From assembly GCA_046347475.1 (NCBI GenBank), contig JAXMGD010000005.1, positions 372,001 to 436,000 on the forward strand: a DNA stretch of 64,000 bases, read 5' to 3'. The position numbers were made by a program, and so were the translations under genes. A model generated the notes under the pieces. It searched no databases. It was not told the DNA's origin and saw nothing but the letters and a program-made list of their open reading frames with translations. Positions 27,563 to 36,814 of the stretch are shown in pieces. How positions within the stretch are numbered: position 1 is the first letter of the stretch; every line of letters begins with the position of its first letter. This DNA is from CAMCXE01 sp046347475. GTDB lineage: Bacteria; Pseudomonadota; Gammaproteobacteria; Pseudomonadales; Cellvibrionaceae.

Positions 27563-30253
27563 ATGACCTACCGACCGTTCAGCACAACAGCTGCACATCT
27601 TCACGCCGTGTACAGCGCGCTCATCAAAGAGCAGCGACTGTGGGGCGATGATTATCTGGAGGGCTTGCAGTTAATTACCCAAACCTGTGCCGACGCCTTG
27701 AGGGCGCATTCTTGCAGCCTCTGGTGTTACAACGAGGCGCGCGATGATTTGCGCTGCCAAGCCTTATGGCATGCCGGGCAGCCCATACAATTGTTGACCC
27801 GCCACAGCCTCAAGCGAGCGGACCACCTGGATTTTTGCGCGGCACTGGAAGAGTGCCGATTGATTTCTGCTGCGCAGGCTCAGGCGGAAGACCGCCTGGC
27901 AAGCTTCCACCCACAGTTTAAACAAGCCGCCGTAACGGCGGTGCTGGATGCCTCAGTGTATACCCAGGGCCAAGTGGCGGGTTTTATGCGCTGGGAGCGA
28001 ACGGGAGTGCCTACCCCTTGGAGCGCGGATGAGGAGTTATTTGCCTGTGTCATTGCCGATTTGCTCGGCCAGTTCTTTGTATTTCACCAGCTGAGAGAGA
28101 CCGAAGAGCGGTATTTAAAAATATTTGAAGCGGCCGGTGACGCCATTGCGGTTCTGCGGGGGAATCGAATTGTCGATTGCAACGAGGCCACCCTCAGTAT
28201 GTTCCGGGCTAGCCGAGAGGATCTTACACAGGTGCCGGTACGGGCCTTTTGGGCGGAATTTCAGCCGGATGGGCGCCGCTCGGAGGACTTAGAAGAGCTG
28301 GCCTTCAGTGCTGCGCGCCACGGCAAGCCACAACAATTGATTTGGCGGCATAAACGTTTCGATGGGGTGGAGTTCGATGCGGAGATGGGTATTACGCCGT
28401 TAATACTGCGCGGCCGTTTGCATCATATTGTTTGCCTGCACGACATCTCCCACCGGCAACGGGCGGAAAATCAAATCCGCGAGCTTAATACACTGCAACA
28501 AGCTATTTTTGATGGTGCCAATTACAGCATCATCGCCACCGACGACAAAGGTATCATTCATACCTTTAACCGTGCGGCAGAGCGCATGCTGGGCTATAGC
28601 GCCCGTGAGGTAATAGCGAAGAGTACGCCTGCCCGCTTTCACGCTGAAAACGAATTGCGCCGCCGGGCCCAGGAAGCGGCCGAGGAACTCGCCCGCCCTG
28701 TGGCTACTGGCTTTGAAACCCTGGTTGCGCGGGTGTTAGAGGGCGCCGTAGATGAGCGGGAGTGGACCTATGTGCGCAAAGATGGCGGTACAGTACCGGT
28801 GCTGCTTTCCGTGACGGCGCTGAGAAATAACCTGGGCGAGGTGACGGGTTATTTGTGTATTGCCTCGGATATTACCGAGCGCATCCGCGCCAATGCTGAG
28901 CTGTTGCATTCCAAACGGGAGATTGAACGCAACGCTAACCACGATTTATTAACCGGCCTGCCCAATCGCTCCCGCCTCCACGATGTGGCTCGTGCCGCCA
29001 TTCGCAACGCCCAAGAACGCGGCCAAAAACTGGCCTTAATGCTGTTGGATTTAGACCGTTTTAAGGAGGTTAACGATACCCTCGGCCACGCCGTAGGGGA
29101 TCAATTGCTCAAGCAGGTGGCCCAGCGGTTACAGGCGCTGCTCATTAGTTACGGCGCGTATTTGTATCGCTTAGGTGGCGACGAATTCGCCATTTTAGTT
29201 ACCCGTATTCAGGATAAAGACGCCACCATGGGCCTGGCCAATACGGTGAAGGCCAGTTTGCGCCAGCCGATTCAAATAGAGGGTATTACTCTTGAACTGG
29301 GCGGCAGCATAGGCGTGGCCTTGTTTCCTGATCACGGCGACAGCAGCCACGGCTTGCTGCGCTGTGCGGATGTGGCCATGTACAAAGCCAAACAACAGTC
29401 CGCCGGCGCCTTGTTTTACGAGCCGCAGTTTGATTTACACAGCCCCCGGCGGCTGACCCTGTTAGCCGAGCTGGGCGCCGCCATTCGCAATAACGATTTA
29501 GTGTTGCACTACCAACCCAAGGTGGATTTAGCGACGGGCCGCTGTATCGGCTGCGAAGCGCTGGTGCGCTGGCAGCATCCCACCCTCGGCATGATCCCGC
29601 CCAATGAATTTATCCCGCTGGCTGAATCCGGTGATTTAATTCAGCCGCTGGGAATTTGGGTGCTGGAGACGGCGATGGCACAGGCGCGCAAGTGGGAGGA
29701 AATGGGCTTGGATTTAGTTGTATCCATTAACTTATCGGCCCGCAACCTAATGGAAAATGCCTTCCCACAGTGTATCGAACAAACCCTATCGGCCCACGGT
29801 TTGCCCGCTGAGCGCCTGGAAATAGAGATAACCGAAAGCACATTGATCTCGGACCCCGAGCGTACCCTGATGGTGATCCACCGTATTAACAACATGGGGG
29901 TACGCTTTGCCATCGATGACTTTGGCACCGGCTATTCCTCTCTGGCTTATTTAAAACGTCTGCCGATTCAAACCTTAAAAATTGATCGCTCCTTTATAAG
30001 GGATCTGCTCAGCGACGATCAGGACGCCATGATCGTGCGCTCGACCCTGGACTTAGCCCATAACTTTGGCCTGAGTGTGGTGGCGGAAGGCGTAGAGGAC
30101 GAAGCGACACTGCTGGAGCTAAAACGCTTGCACTGCGAGCAGGTGCAGGGCTTTTTATTTAGCAAACCCTTGCCGGTGGCAGAGTTTGAACTCTGGTTGC
30201 GCCAGTTTGCAGGCCACAACAGCAAGCCCAATCTCACACCCCCGCTGCATTAA
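27563..30253 (+). CDS. GAF-PAS-PAS-GGDEF-EAL cyclic-di-GMP protein
   Basis: 896 aa, no membrane segment. A GAF domain occupies about residues 5-180 and PAS domains about 185-305 (RYLKIFEAAGDAIAVLRGN) and 310-445 (QAIFDGANYSIIATDDKG, ending in a PAC-type YLCIASDITER). The GGDEF domain (455-620) has an intact GGDEF at about 536 in YRLGGDEFAIL. The EAL domain (635-885) keeps EALVRW near 663, EITEST, DDFGTGYSSLAYLK and VVAEGVE. Both catalytic sites look complete, so it may make and break c-di-GMP or use GGDEF as a GTP sensor. GAF and PAS would set the signal, which is unknown. It stands alone. c-di-GMP bears on the motility and adhesin genes nearby. Confidence 0.93.
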   Translation: MTYRPFSTTAAHLHAVYSALIKEQRLWGDDYLEGLQLITQTCADALRAHSCSLWCYNEARDDLRCQALWHAGQPIQLLTRHSLKRADHLDFCAALEECRLISAAQAQAEDRLASFHPQFKQAAVTAVLDASVYTQGQVAGFMRWERTGVPTPWSADEELFACVIADLLGQFFVFHQLRETEERYLKIFEAAGDAIAVLRGNRIVDCNEATLSMFRASREDLTQVPVRAFWAEFQPDGRRSEDLEELAFSAARHGKPQQLIWRHKRFDGVEFDAEMGITPLILRGRLHHIVCLHDISHRQRAENQIRELNTLQQAIFDGANYSIIATDDKGIIHTFNRAAERMLGYSAREVIAKSTPARFHAENELRRRAQEAAEELARPVATGFETLVARVLEGAVDEREWTYVRKDGGTVPVLLSVTALRNNLGEVTGYLCIASDITERIRANAELLHSKREIERNANHDLLTGLPNRSRLHDVARAAIRNAQERGQKLALMLLDLDRFKEVNDTLGHAVGDQLLKQVAQRLQALLISYGAYLYRLGGDEFAILVTRIQDKDATMGLANTVKASLRQPIQIEGITLELGGSIGVALFPDHGDSSHGLLRCADVAMYKAKQQSAGALFYEPQFDLHSPRRLTLLAELGAAIRNNDLVLHYQPKVDLATGRCIGCEALVRWQHPTLGMIPPNEFIPLAESGDLIQPLGIWVLETAMAQARKWEEMGLDLVVSINLSARNLMENAFPQCIEQTLSAHGLPAERLEIEITESTLISDPERTLMVIHRINNMGVRFAIDDFGTGYSSLAYLKRLPIQTLKIDRSFIRDLLSDDQDAMIVRSTLDLAHNFGLSVVAEGVEDEATLLELKRLHCEQVQGFLFSKPLPVAEFELWLRQFAGHNSKPNLTPPLH

Positions 30254-30870
30254 AGCGCAAATCTCCTCAACCATTGGCCAGTTCGCTAGCGCCATTCATT
30301 GGGACTGTGCCAACAACGCAGCCACTAGGGGCATCATTCAGTTAAGGATTTTCTGCAAATCCTGTAAGGCTGCCCATCACTCAATGTCTTGAATTAAGGA
30401 TTATTGCCCTCTGGCGCAGCCCGGATGAAGTGAAACGCAATCCGGGGTTGGCCTCCATCCAAGGCACTGAGTCAATGTCAATCATGTAGCGACGCGAAAA
30501 CGCTTAACGTAATGACATTGATGTAGGGGCGGCGCCTACTCAGCAATGAATTAACACCCAGGCGGCTGTGGTCGATGGACAGGCTTAGGCCCGGCGAGGG
30601 GGGTTTCTTAGCCTTCAAAAAGCGGCTTTTAGGTGCAATCTAAGTGCGCATAAAATCCATCGGCACCAATAGTAGAAATATTCAGGAGATTAAGTGGTTT
30701 AAATTGGTGCCTTATTGGCTTCTTTGGCTCAAAAATATTGCAATCTGTGAGTGTTGCTGGGTCATATGACGAGGCTTTTTGCTCTTTAATAAGTGTTTAA
30801 ATGGTGCATCATAAAATTAAACTTAATAAAAACAGGCACATAAGTTAGGTGGCCTCTATCTTGCTAAGCC
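30254..30870. other. Intergenic region with REP-like hairpin and small inverted repeat
   Basis: No coding sequence seen. A REP-like hairpin CCCGGAT (30420-30426) / ATCCGGG (30440-30446) is present. CAATGTCA and TGACATTG flank a roughly 40-bp segment near 30475-30520, whose right end CTTAACGTAATGACATTG matches the right end of the 5.2-5.5 kb element at 16 of 18 positions. The last 150 bp are AT-rich and probably hold the promoter of the nitrate transporter. Confidence 0.5.
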
Positions 30871-30898
30871 AGAGCAAACCCTTATCTGAGTTTGCTCT
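30871..30898 (+). promoter_or_regulatory. Inverted repeat abutting the nitrate transporter start codon
   Basis: AGAGCAAAC (30871-30879) pairs perfectly with GTTTGCTCT (30890-30898), and the ATG is the next base. In RNA this 9-bp stem would occlude the ribosome landing site. The only weak ribosome-binding match (GAG) lies in the loop and right arm. It may be a translation switch or a protein operator. Confidence 0.55.
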
Positions 30899-32362
30899 AT
30901 GCTGCCTATCAACCTATTTGCCTTCCACGAGGGCAAAATCAAAATTCTGCACCTCACCTGGTTCGCTTTTTTTATCACCTTCATCATGTGGTTTAGCCAG
31001 GCCTCCTTGCTACCGTTCATCAAGCAAGCCTTTGCGCTTACAGACGGCCAGGTTAAAGCGCTGTTGATACTCAACGTGGCCCTGACGATTCCGGCGCGTA
31101 TTTTAATTGGCGTATTAGTGGATAAATTTGGCCCGCGTTTGGCCTACAGCCTGTTGTTGGCAATTTCCGCTTGTTTTTGTTTTGGCTACGCCCTGGCCGA
31201 TAGTTTTGAAATGCTGGCGTTAATGCGATTTTTAGTCGGCTTTGTCGGCGCAGGTTTCGTGATTGGTATTCGCCTGGTGTCTGAGTGGTTCCCGGCTAAA
31301 GAAGTGGGTTTTGCTGAGGGCATTTACGGCGGTTGGGGGAATTTTGGTGCAGCCGTGGCCTCAGGGGTGTTGCCTGTACTGGCGGCCTTTTACGGCGGCG
31401 AGAATGGCTGGCGCTGGGCGGTGGCCACCACTGGATTTATCGCGTTGGTTTATTCGGTAGTGTTTTACACCTTTGCGCGCAATACCCCTAAGGGTTCTCA
31501 TTATTTTCGGCCCAAAAAACTTGGCGGTTTAGAAATTACCTCGCGCTTTGATTTTTGGTTCTATTTAGTTATGACGGCGCCATTAATAGGTTGCTTGTAT
31601 TTGCTGGCCTGGCGCTTGTCTCCTGCGGGCACCAAGTTATTAAGCGATACCGCCACCTATTTTGCTTACGGCGCGGTAACCCTGTTGGGTATTTATCAAT
31701 ACAGCCAGATATTAAAAGTTAATAAAGATATTTTTAAGCGCGAAGTGCCCGCCATACAGCGCTACAAATTCAAACAGGTCGCCGTGTTGGACTTGGCCTA
31801 CCTAGCCAGTTTCGGCTCTGAAATCGCCGTAGTGTCTATGCTGCCACTGTATTTTATGAATATGTTTGGCATCACTGCAGTGCAAGCCGGTTTAATGGCG
31901 GGCTGTTTTACGGTAGCAAATTTAATTGCCCGCCCGGCGGGTGGTTTATTTTCCGATAAATTTGGCCGCAAAAAAGTATTGGGGTTTACCCTGGTCGGCC
32001 AAGCCATAGGTTATTTGTTGCTGTCGCAAATTAATGCCAGTTGGTGGATCGGTTGGGCGGTGGCGGCCACCTTGGTGTGTTCGCTCTCGGTACAAGCGGC
32101 TTGCGGCGCGGTTTATTCAGTGGTGCCCTTGGTACAACGGCGCATGACCGGGCAAATTGCCGGTATGGTGGGTGCCTATGGCAACGTGGGTAGCGTTATT
32201 TTCCTTACCCTGCTCACCTTTTTATCGCCACATTTATTTTTCACTGTATTAGCCGGGGTTTCTGCGGTTACTTTTGTGGCGGCGCAATTCTTAAATGAAC
32301 CAAAGGGCCATATGGCTGAGGTTTTAGAAGACGGCACGGTGCAGCTAATCGAAGTTGAATAA
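30899..32362 (+). CDS. NarK/NasA-type nitrate/nitrite MFS transporter (NNP family)
   Basis: 487 aa with about twelve transmembrane helices. The two glycine-rich nitrate signatures are visible: GGWGNFGAAVA near residue 144 and GAYGNVGSVIF near residue 424, each in a helix. The MFS A-motif appears as GVLVDKFGPR and again as GLFSDKFGRKK. It moves nitrate and/or nitrite across the inner membrane; direction and use (assimilation or respiration) cannot be told. No nitrate or nitrite reductase genes lie in the window. An in-frame stop just upstream (30887-30889) fixes the 5' limit. A terminator follows about 130 bp after the stop. Confidence 0.9.
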   Translation: MLPINLFAFHEGKIKILHLTWFAFFITFIMWFSQASLLPFIKQAFALTDGQVKALLILNVALTIPARILIGVLVDKFGPRLAYSLLLAISACFCFGYALADSFEMLALMRFLVGFVGAGFVIGIRLVSEWFPAKEVGFAEGIYGGWGNFGAAVASGVLPVLAAFYGGENGWRWAVATTGFIALVYSVVFYTFARNTPKGSHYFRPKKLGGLEITSRFDFWFYLVMTAPLIGCLYLLAWRLSPAGTKLLSDTATYFAYGAVTLLGIYQYSQILKVNKDIFKREVPAIQRYKFKQVAVLDLAYLASFGSEIAVVSMLPLYFMNMFGITAVQAGLMAGCFTVANLIARPAGGLFSDKFGRKKVLGFTLVGQAIGYLLLSQINASWWIGWAVAATLVCSLSVQAACGAVYSVVPLVQRRMTGQIAGMVGAYGNVGSVIFLTLLTFLSPHLFFTVLAGVSAVTFVAAQFLNEPKGHMAEVLEDGTVQLIEVE

Positions 32363-32490
32363 GAAGTATCGATTAAATTCGGGTAATTTTTTCACATCCG
32401 GCGCGGGCAGGGAGCCTCCACTTTGGATGCACGGCGGTACAGCAGGTAATGCCTGGGATAAATCAGAACATCTGTACTTTAATGTGCCCA

Positions 32491-32524
32491 ATATAAAACC
32501 ACTGCTTATGCAGTGGTTTTATAT
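32491..32524 (+). terminator. Terminator downstream of nitrate transporter gene
   Basis: A 15-bp perfect stem ATATAAAACCACTGC / GCAGTGGTTTTATAT with loop TTAT. The T-rich right arm serves as the T-tract. Confidence 0.8.
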
Positions 32525-32549
32525 GCTGCTAACTGACTTTCGGCAGGGG

Positions 32550-32597
32550 CTGGCTCCAAACTAGGCGTAAGCCTGCGAGTGGCCTTGTTGGAGCCAG
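32550..32597. repeat. Inverted repeat with inner hairpin
   Basis: CTGGCTCCAA (32550-32559) pairs with TTGGAGCCAG (32588-32597), and between them AGGC-GTAA-GCCT forms an inner hairpin. REP-like. The rest of the gap to 32753 shows nothing else. Confidence 0.6.
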
Positions 32598-32753
32598 TTT
32601 TCGTCGATCACAGACGGCACGCACTAATGATTAGTCAACAGATCATACTTATTGTCGTTGCGAATACGCCGATTTTGAAGCGCCGCAGAGTTTAATTTAG
32701 TGCGCTCCTTATAATCCTGGCCTGACAACAACACGCTATAAGGCGGATTTACT

Positions 32754-34064
32754 ATGGCTACCAATCACCAATTGCTCACCCGATGCAGTGCAGCGTTTCT
32801 TCTTTCAGTCTTAGCAAGTGCCTGCAGCGGTCCTGCGGATACAGGTTCTTCTAGCAGTTCATCTTCCTCTAGCTCCTCGTCCAGCAGCTCCTCTTCCAAC
32901 AGTTCAAGCTCCGGGCGCACCAGCAGTTCATCCTCTAGCTCAAGCTCGTCGAGCAGCTCCTCCTCCAGCAGCTCCAGTTCGTCAAGTTCAAGCAGCGGCG
33001 CAATCAACTTGCCGTTGGTGCTCGCGATTAATGCAGGCTCCACTAACAGCGCCAATTTTGAAGGCGTTACTTACAAGGCCGACCAATACTCCACCAGCGG
33101 CAGTGCCCATGAGGTTACAGACGATATTACCGGTGTGAATGAAGACACCCTGTTCCAATCTGAGCGCTACGGCACCTACAGCTATAAAATTCCAGTCACC
33201 GCAGGCACCTACACGGTTAAGCTGCATATGGCTGAGTTGTATTGGCAGGCAGCAGGAGATCGCACATTTAACGTCCTAGTAGAAGGGCAGGTAAAACTGG
33301 CCAACGTCGATTTGATTACCCAGGCAGGCCGTTTTGGCGCCTACACCGTTGTCGTGCCCAACGTGCGTGTCAGCGATGGCTCTTTGGATATAGCCGTTGA
33401 TCCATCGAAAGACGCGGGTACCTTAAGCGGCTTCGCCGTGTATTCGGCCGATGGCAAACTGGACACCTCCACGCCGCCACCGACGACCAGCAACTGTAAA
33501 GGTTATGTCGGTATCACCTACGACGACGGCCCGGTAAATACCACTGCGTTTGTAAATGCGCTTAAATCCGCTGGCCTAACCCCCGTTACCTTCTTTGTAA
33601 ACGGTACGAACATTGGCAGCCGTCCCGGTGCCATTAAAGAAATGCTCACCGTCGGCCAGGTGCAAAGCCATGCCTATACCCATACGGATCTGGGCAGTTC
33701 AAGTGCAGCGCAAGTTCGCTCCACCCTTGAGCAAAACAACACCGCCATCATGAATGCCGGTGCGCCCAAGCCAACGATTTTCCGCCCACCTTACGGCACC
33801 ACCAATAACACCATTCGCCAAACTGCCAGCGAGCTGGGCATGTTTACCATCACCTGGGATGTGGATTCGCAAGATTGGAACGGCGCGGCTGTGAGTGCCA
33901 TTGTGTCTGCGAATGATCGTATGACGGATGGCCAGGTTATTTTGATGCATGAAAACCAAAACAACTCGCTTACGGCAATTCCTCAAATTGCAGCCAAGCT
34001 CAAAGCTAAGGGTTTCTGCCCAGGTAAACTCGACCCTAAAACCGGCCGAGCGGTTGCGCCTTAA
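32754..34064 (+). CDS. Poly-Ser lipoprotein: malectin-like module plus CE4 polysaccharide deacetylase
   Basis: 436 aa. A lipoprotein-type signal ends at SVLASAC. A poly-serine linker spans about residues 32-82. A malectin-like carbohydrate-binding domain (85-235) starts LVLAINAGSTNSANFEGVTYKAD. A NodB/CE4 domain (250-425) follows with the expected motifs: TYDDG near 255 (catalytic and metal-binding Asp), HAYTH near 305 (metal His pair), RPPYG near 343, DVDSQDW near 371, and ILMHE near 399. CE4 enzymes remove acetyl groups from xylan, chitin oligomers or peptidoglycan using a divalent metal. With malectin and a poly-Ser linker, a plant or microbial polysaccharide is likely; acetyl-xylan fits but is inferred. 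It is probably surface-anchored. It is monocistronic with a strong terminator. Confidence 0.92.
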   Translation: MATNHQLLTRCSAAFLLSVLASACSGPADTGSSSSSSSSSSSSSSSSSNSSSSGRTSSSSSSSSSSSSSSSSSSSSSSSSSGAINLPLVLAINAGSTNSANFEGVTYKADQYSTSGSAHEVTDDITGVNEDTLFQSERYGTYSYKIPVTAGTYTVKLHMAELYWQAAGDRTFNVLVEGQVKLANVDLITQAGRFGAYTVVVPNVRVSDGSLDIAVDPSKDAGTLSGFAVYSADGKLDTSTPPPTTSNCKGYVGITYDDGPVNTTAFVNALKSAGLTPVTFFVNGTNIGSRPGAIKEMLTVGQVQSHAYTHTDLGSSSAAQVRSTLEQNNTAIMNAGAPKPTIFRPPYGTTNNTIRQTASELGMFTITWDVDSQDWNGAAVSAIVSANDRMTDGQVILMHENQNNSLTAIPQIAAKLKAKGFCPGKLDPKTGRAVAP

Positions 34065-34120
34065 TAATTCATCTGGCAGGGCGCCGATGCTTAAAACTTA
34101 GCGTCCATTGAGATGATCCT

Positions 34121-34158
34121 AAAATCCCACTCAACAGGTGTTGAGTGGGATTTTTTTT
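34121..34158 (+). terminator. Rho-independent terminator after the CE4 gene
   Basis: A 15-bp stem AAAATCCCACTCAAC / GTTGAGTGGGATTTT with a 4-nt loop and an extended T run. Confidence 0.92.
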
Positions 34159-34292
34159 AGGCGCACAAAACTGATTAAGAAATATCGATAGATTTGAGTG
34201 CTGCATTTATTAAATCCATATTCAGTGTTGTCAGCAGGTGTTTAACGCAGCGCAAACACCATGCGTGCCTAAGAGCCGCAGGGTGCAGTAGT

Positions 34293-34389
34293 AATAAATA
34301 CAGCCTATTTCAGACCGTCAAAAAGAGGGATCTTTGAGGCGAGCCGACAGGATGTATTCACGGTGTGTCTGAAATAGGTTGTATCCATT
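34293..34389. repeat. Nested palindrome repeat, copy B
   Basis: 97 bp. The outer 23-nt arms (34293-34315 and 34367-34389) pair at 20 positions. The core shares CAGACCGTCAAAAAGAGGG, GATGTATTCACGG and TGTGTCTGAAA with the copy at 43.9 kb. In the arms, CATC of that copy is replaced here by GCCT, with a matching change on the other side (GATG to AGGT). Confidence 0.85.
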
Positions 34390-34749
34390 CCGGCGCTTGA
34401 TATTCAAACAGGCTTATTGCCTAGCTGAACTTAAGTCAGGCGGTGCAAATTATAGGTGTGAGCAAAATTAATTGGCCATGCCGCCTCCAGTGCGGGGTAA
34501 AAGGAGCCGGGCAAATCGGTCACTACGACAAGCGAGCGCGATTTACGCTCGCCCACTCAAACCAGCCGCAAGATAGTCATTTAGACACAAAAAAGGCCGC
34601 GACTGTGCTTGCGGGCCGCTGGTTAATTTAACCTGGCACAGACTGGATTAACCCTTGGTTTCTCGGCCAAAACTAAAGGATAATGCCGCGCTTTGCCTCG
34701 CCCGGCCTTGCGCTGGGGCCAATTCACCGCTGACCTCTGGGAGCCTCTC
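34390..34749. other. Upstream region of tkt
   Basis: 360 bp with no credible coding frame. GGGAG before 34750 is the tkt ribosome site. No other signal recognised. Confidence 0.4.
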
Positions 34750-36750
34750 ATGCCCACCCGTTACCAACTCGCCAACGCGATCCGTGTCCTCAGTATGGAC
34801 GCCGTGCAAAAAGCAAATTCTGGCCACCCCGGTGCCCCTATGGGTATGGCGGATATCGCCGAAGTGCTCTGGAACGACTTCTTAAAACACAACCCCAACC
34901 ACCCCGAGTGGCCCGACCGCGACCGTTTTGTGCTCTCCAATGGCCACGGCTCTATGTTGATTTACTCGCTGTTACACCTAAGCGGCTACGACTTATCTAT
35001 TGAAGATCTCAAGCAATTCCGCCAATTGCACTCCAAAACGCCCGGCCACCCCGAGTATGGCTACACCCCAGGCGTTGAAACCACCACCGGCCCCTTAGGG
35101 CAGGGCATTAGTAATGCCGTAGGTTTTGCCCTGGCAGAAAAAACCCTCGCCGCGCAATTTAACCGCCCCGGTTTTGATTTGGTGGATCACTACACCTACT
35201 GCTTTTTAGGTGACGGCTGTTTGATGGAAGGTATCTCCCACGAAGTCTGTTCCTTAGCGGGCACTCTGGGACTCGGCAAATTAATTGCCTTTTACGATGA
35301 CAACGGCATTTCCATCGACGGCCATGTAGAAGGCTGGTTTACCGACAATACACCTAAGCGTTTTGAAGCCTATGGCTGGCATGTGATCCCCGCTGTAGAT
35401 GGCCACAACCCTGAAGCGATTAAAGCCGCCATTGCGCTGGCTAAATCCCACACCGACAAACCCACCTTAATTTGCTGCAAAACCGTCATTGGTTTTGGCT
35501 CGCCGAATAAATCTGGCAGCCATGATTGCCACGGCTCACCGCTGGGGGATGCGGAAATCGCCGCCGCCCGTGAATTCTTACAATGGCCCCATGCGCCCTT
35601 TGAAGTCCCCGCCGATATTTACGCCGGTTGGGACGCCAAAGAAAAAGGCGCCGCCGCTGAAGCGGCCTGGGTTAAAACCCTCGCCGCCTATAAAACGGCC
35701 CACCCCGAATTATTTGCCGAATACGACCGCCGCGTCTTAAAAGGCGAATTACCCGCTGATTTCGCTGCTAAAGCCGATGCCTTTATCCAAAGCTGCCAAG
35801 ACAAGGGCGAAAAAATTGCCAGCCGTAAAGCCTCGCAAAACGCCATTGCTGCCTACGCCGCTTTATTGCCTGAAATCCTCGGTGGCTCTGCGGACTTGGC
35901 CGGTTCCAACCTCACGCTCTGGTCTGGCTCCAAAGGCCTCACGGCTGAAGACGCCAGTGGTAACTATGTTTACTACGGTGTGCGCGAATTTGGTATGAGC
36001 GGCATCATGAATGGCGTGGCGCTGCACGGCGGCTTTATCCCCTACGGCGCTACCTTTTTGATGTTTATGGAATACGCCCGCAATGCCGTGCGTATGTCGG
36101 CCTTAATGGGTATTCAAAATATTTTTGTGTATACCCACGACTCTATCGGCCAGGGCGAAGACGGCCCCACTCACCAGCCGATTGAGCAGGTGGCCAACCT
36201 GCGTATGACGCCAAACCTGATGACCTGGCGCCCCGCCGACGGCGCTGAAACCGCCGTGGCTTGGAAAGCCGCCATCGAGCGCCGCGATGGCCCCAGCGCC
36301 CTGGTGTTCAGCCGCCAAAACCTCGACCCGGTGACACGCACTAAAGAGCAGGTGGCGGCCATTGCTAAGGGCGGTTACATACTGCGCGACAGCGAAGGCA
36401 CGCCTGATGCCATTTTGATCGCCACCGGTTCTGAAGTGGGCCTGGCCGTTAAAGCCTACGAGGCCTTAACAGCCCAGGGCATCAAAGCCCGCGTAGTCTC
36501 CATGCCTTCCACCTATGTGTTTGACCAACAGGATGCCGCTTATAAAGAGCAGGTATTGCCCTTGGCGGTGAGCGCTCGTGTTGCCATTGAAGCGGCTCAC
36601 GAAGACTACTGGTACAAATACGTAGGCCTCGATGGCCGCACTGTAGCCATGGGCGGTTTTGGTGAGTCGGCGCCCGGCAATGTATTGCTGGAACACTTTG
36701 GCTTCACCGTGGATAATGTGGTGAATACGGTAAAAGACCTATTGGCCTAA
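34750..36750 (+). CDS. tkt: Transketolase
   Basis: 666 aa, like E. coli TktA (663). The start at 34750 (MPTRYQLANAIRVLSMDAVQKANSGHPGAPMGMAD) follows GGGAG; a 19-residue longer form is open but atypical. Visible motifs are FVLSNGHGSMLIYSLLHLSGYD, the thiamine-diphosphate motif GDGCLMEGISHEVCSLAGTLGLGKLIAFYDDN, and the pyrimidine-domain segment YGVREFGMSGIMNGVALHGG. It swaps two-carbon units in the pentose phosphate pathway. A terminator precedes pgk, 64 bases downstream. The epd/gap gene usually between tkt and pgk is missing. Confidence 0.97.
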   Translation: MPTRYQLANAIRVLSMDAVQKANSGHPGAPMGMADIAEVLWNDFLKHNPNHPEWPDRDRFVLSNGHGSMLIYSLLHLSGYDLSIEDLKQFRQLHSKTPGHPEYGYTPGVETTTGPLGQGISNAVGFALAEKTLAAQFNRPGFDLVDHYTYCFLGDGCLMEGISHEVCSLAGTLGLGKLIAFYDDNGISIDGHVEGWFTDNTPKRFEAYGWHVIPAVDGHNPEAIKAAIALAKSHTDKPTLICCKTVIGFGSPNKSGSHDCHGSPLGDAEIAAAREFLQWPHAPFEVPADIYAGWDAKEKGAAAEAAWVKTLAAYKTAHPELFAEYDRRVLKGELPADFAAKADAFIQSCQDKGEKIASRKASQNAIAAYAALLPEILGGSADLAGSNLTLWSGSKGLTAEDASGNYVYYGVREFGMSGIMNGVALHGGFIPYGATFLMFMEYARNAVRMSALMGIQNIFVYTHDSIGQGEDGPTHQPIEQVANLRMTPNLMTWRPADGAETAVAWKAAIERRDGPSALVFSRQNLDPVTRTKEQVAAIAKGGYILRDSEGTPDAILIATGSEVGLAVKAYEALTAQGIKARVVSMPSTYVFDQQDAAYKEQVLPLAVSARVAIEAAHEDYWYKYVGLDGRTVAMGGFGESAPGNVLLEHFGFTVDNVVNTVKDLLA

Positions 36751-36760
36751 GGCCAGACAG

Positions 36761-36782
36761 GCCGGGGCAACCCGGCTTTTTT
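36761..36782 (+). terminator. Rho-independent terminator between tkt and pgk
   Basis: GCCGGG/CCCGGC around a 4-nt GCAA loop, followed by six T residues. Some read-through into pgk is likely in this arrangement. Confidence 0.85.
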
Positions 36783-36814
36783 AATTGTACGAATTATTTA
36801 TTTAGGTGAAATCT

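Noticed and set aside
32765..33055. Reading frame rich in Glu/Leu/Asp opposite the poly-Ser linker of the CE4 gene (and similar ones at 40451-40786 and 41441-41866)
   Set aside because: These are the antisense of serine-codon tracts, which automatically give Glu/Leu/Asp runs. They lack ribosome sites and lie inside well-supported genes.
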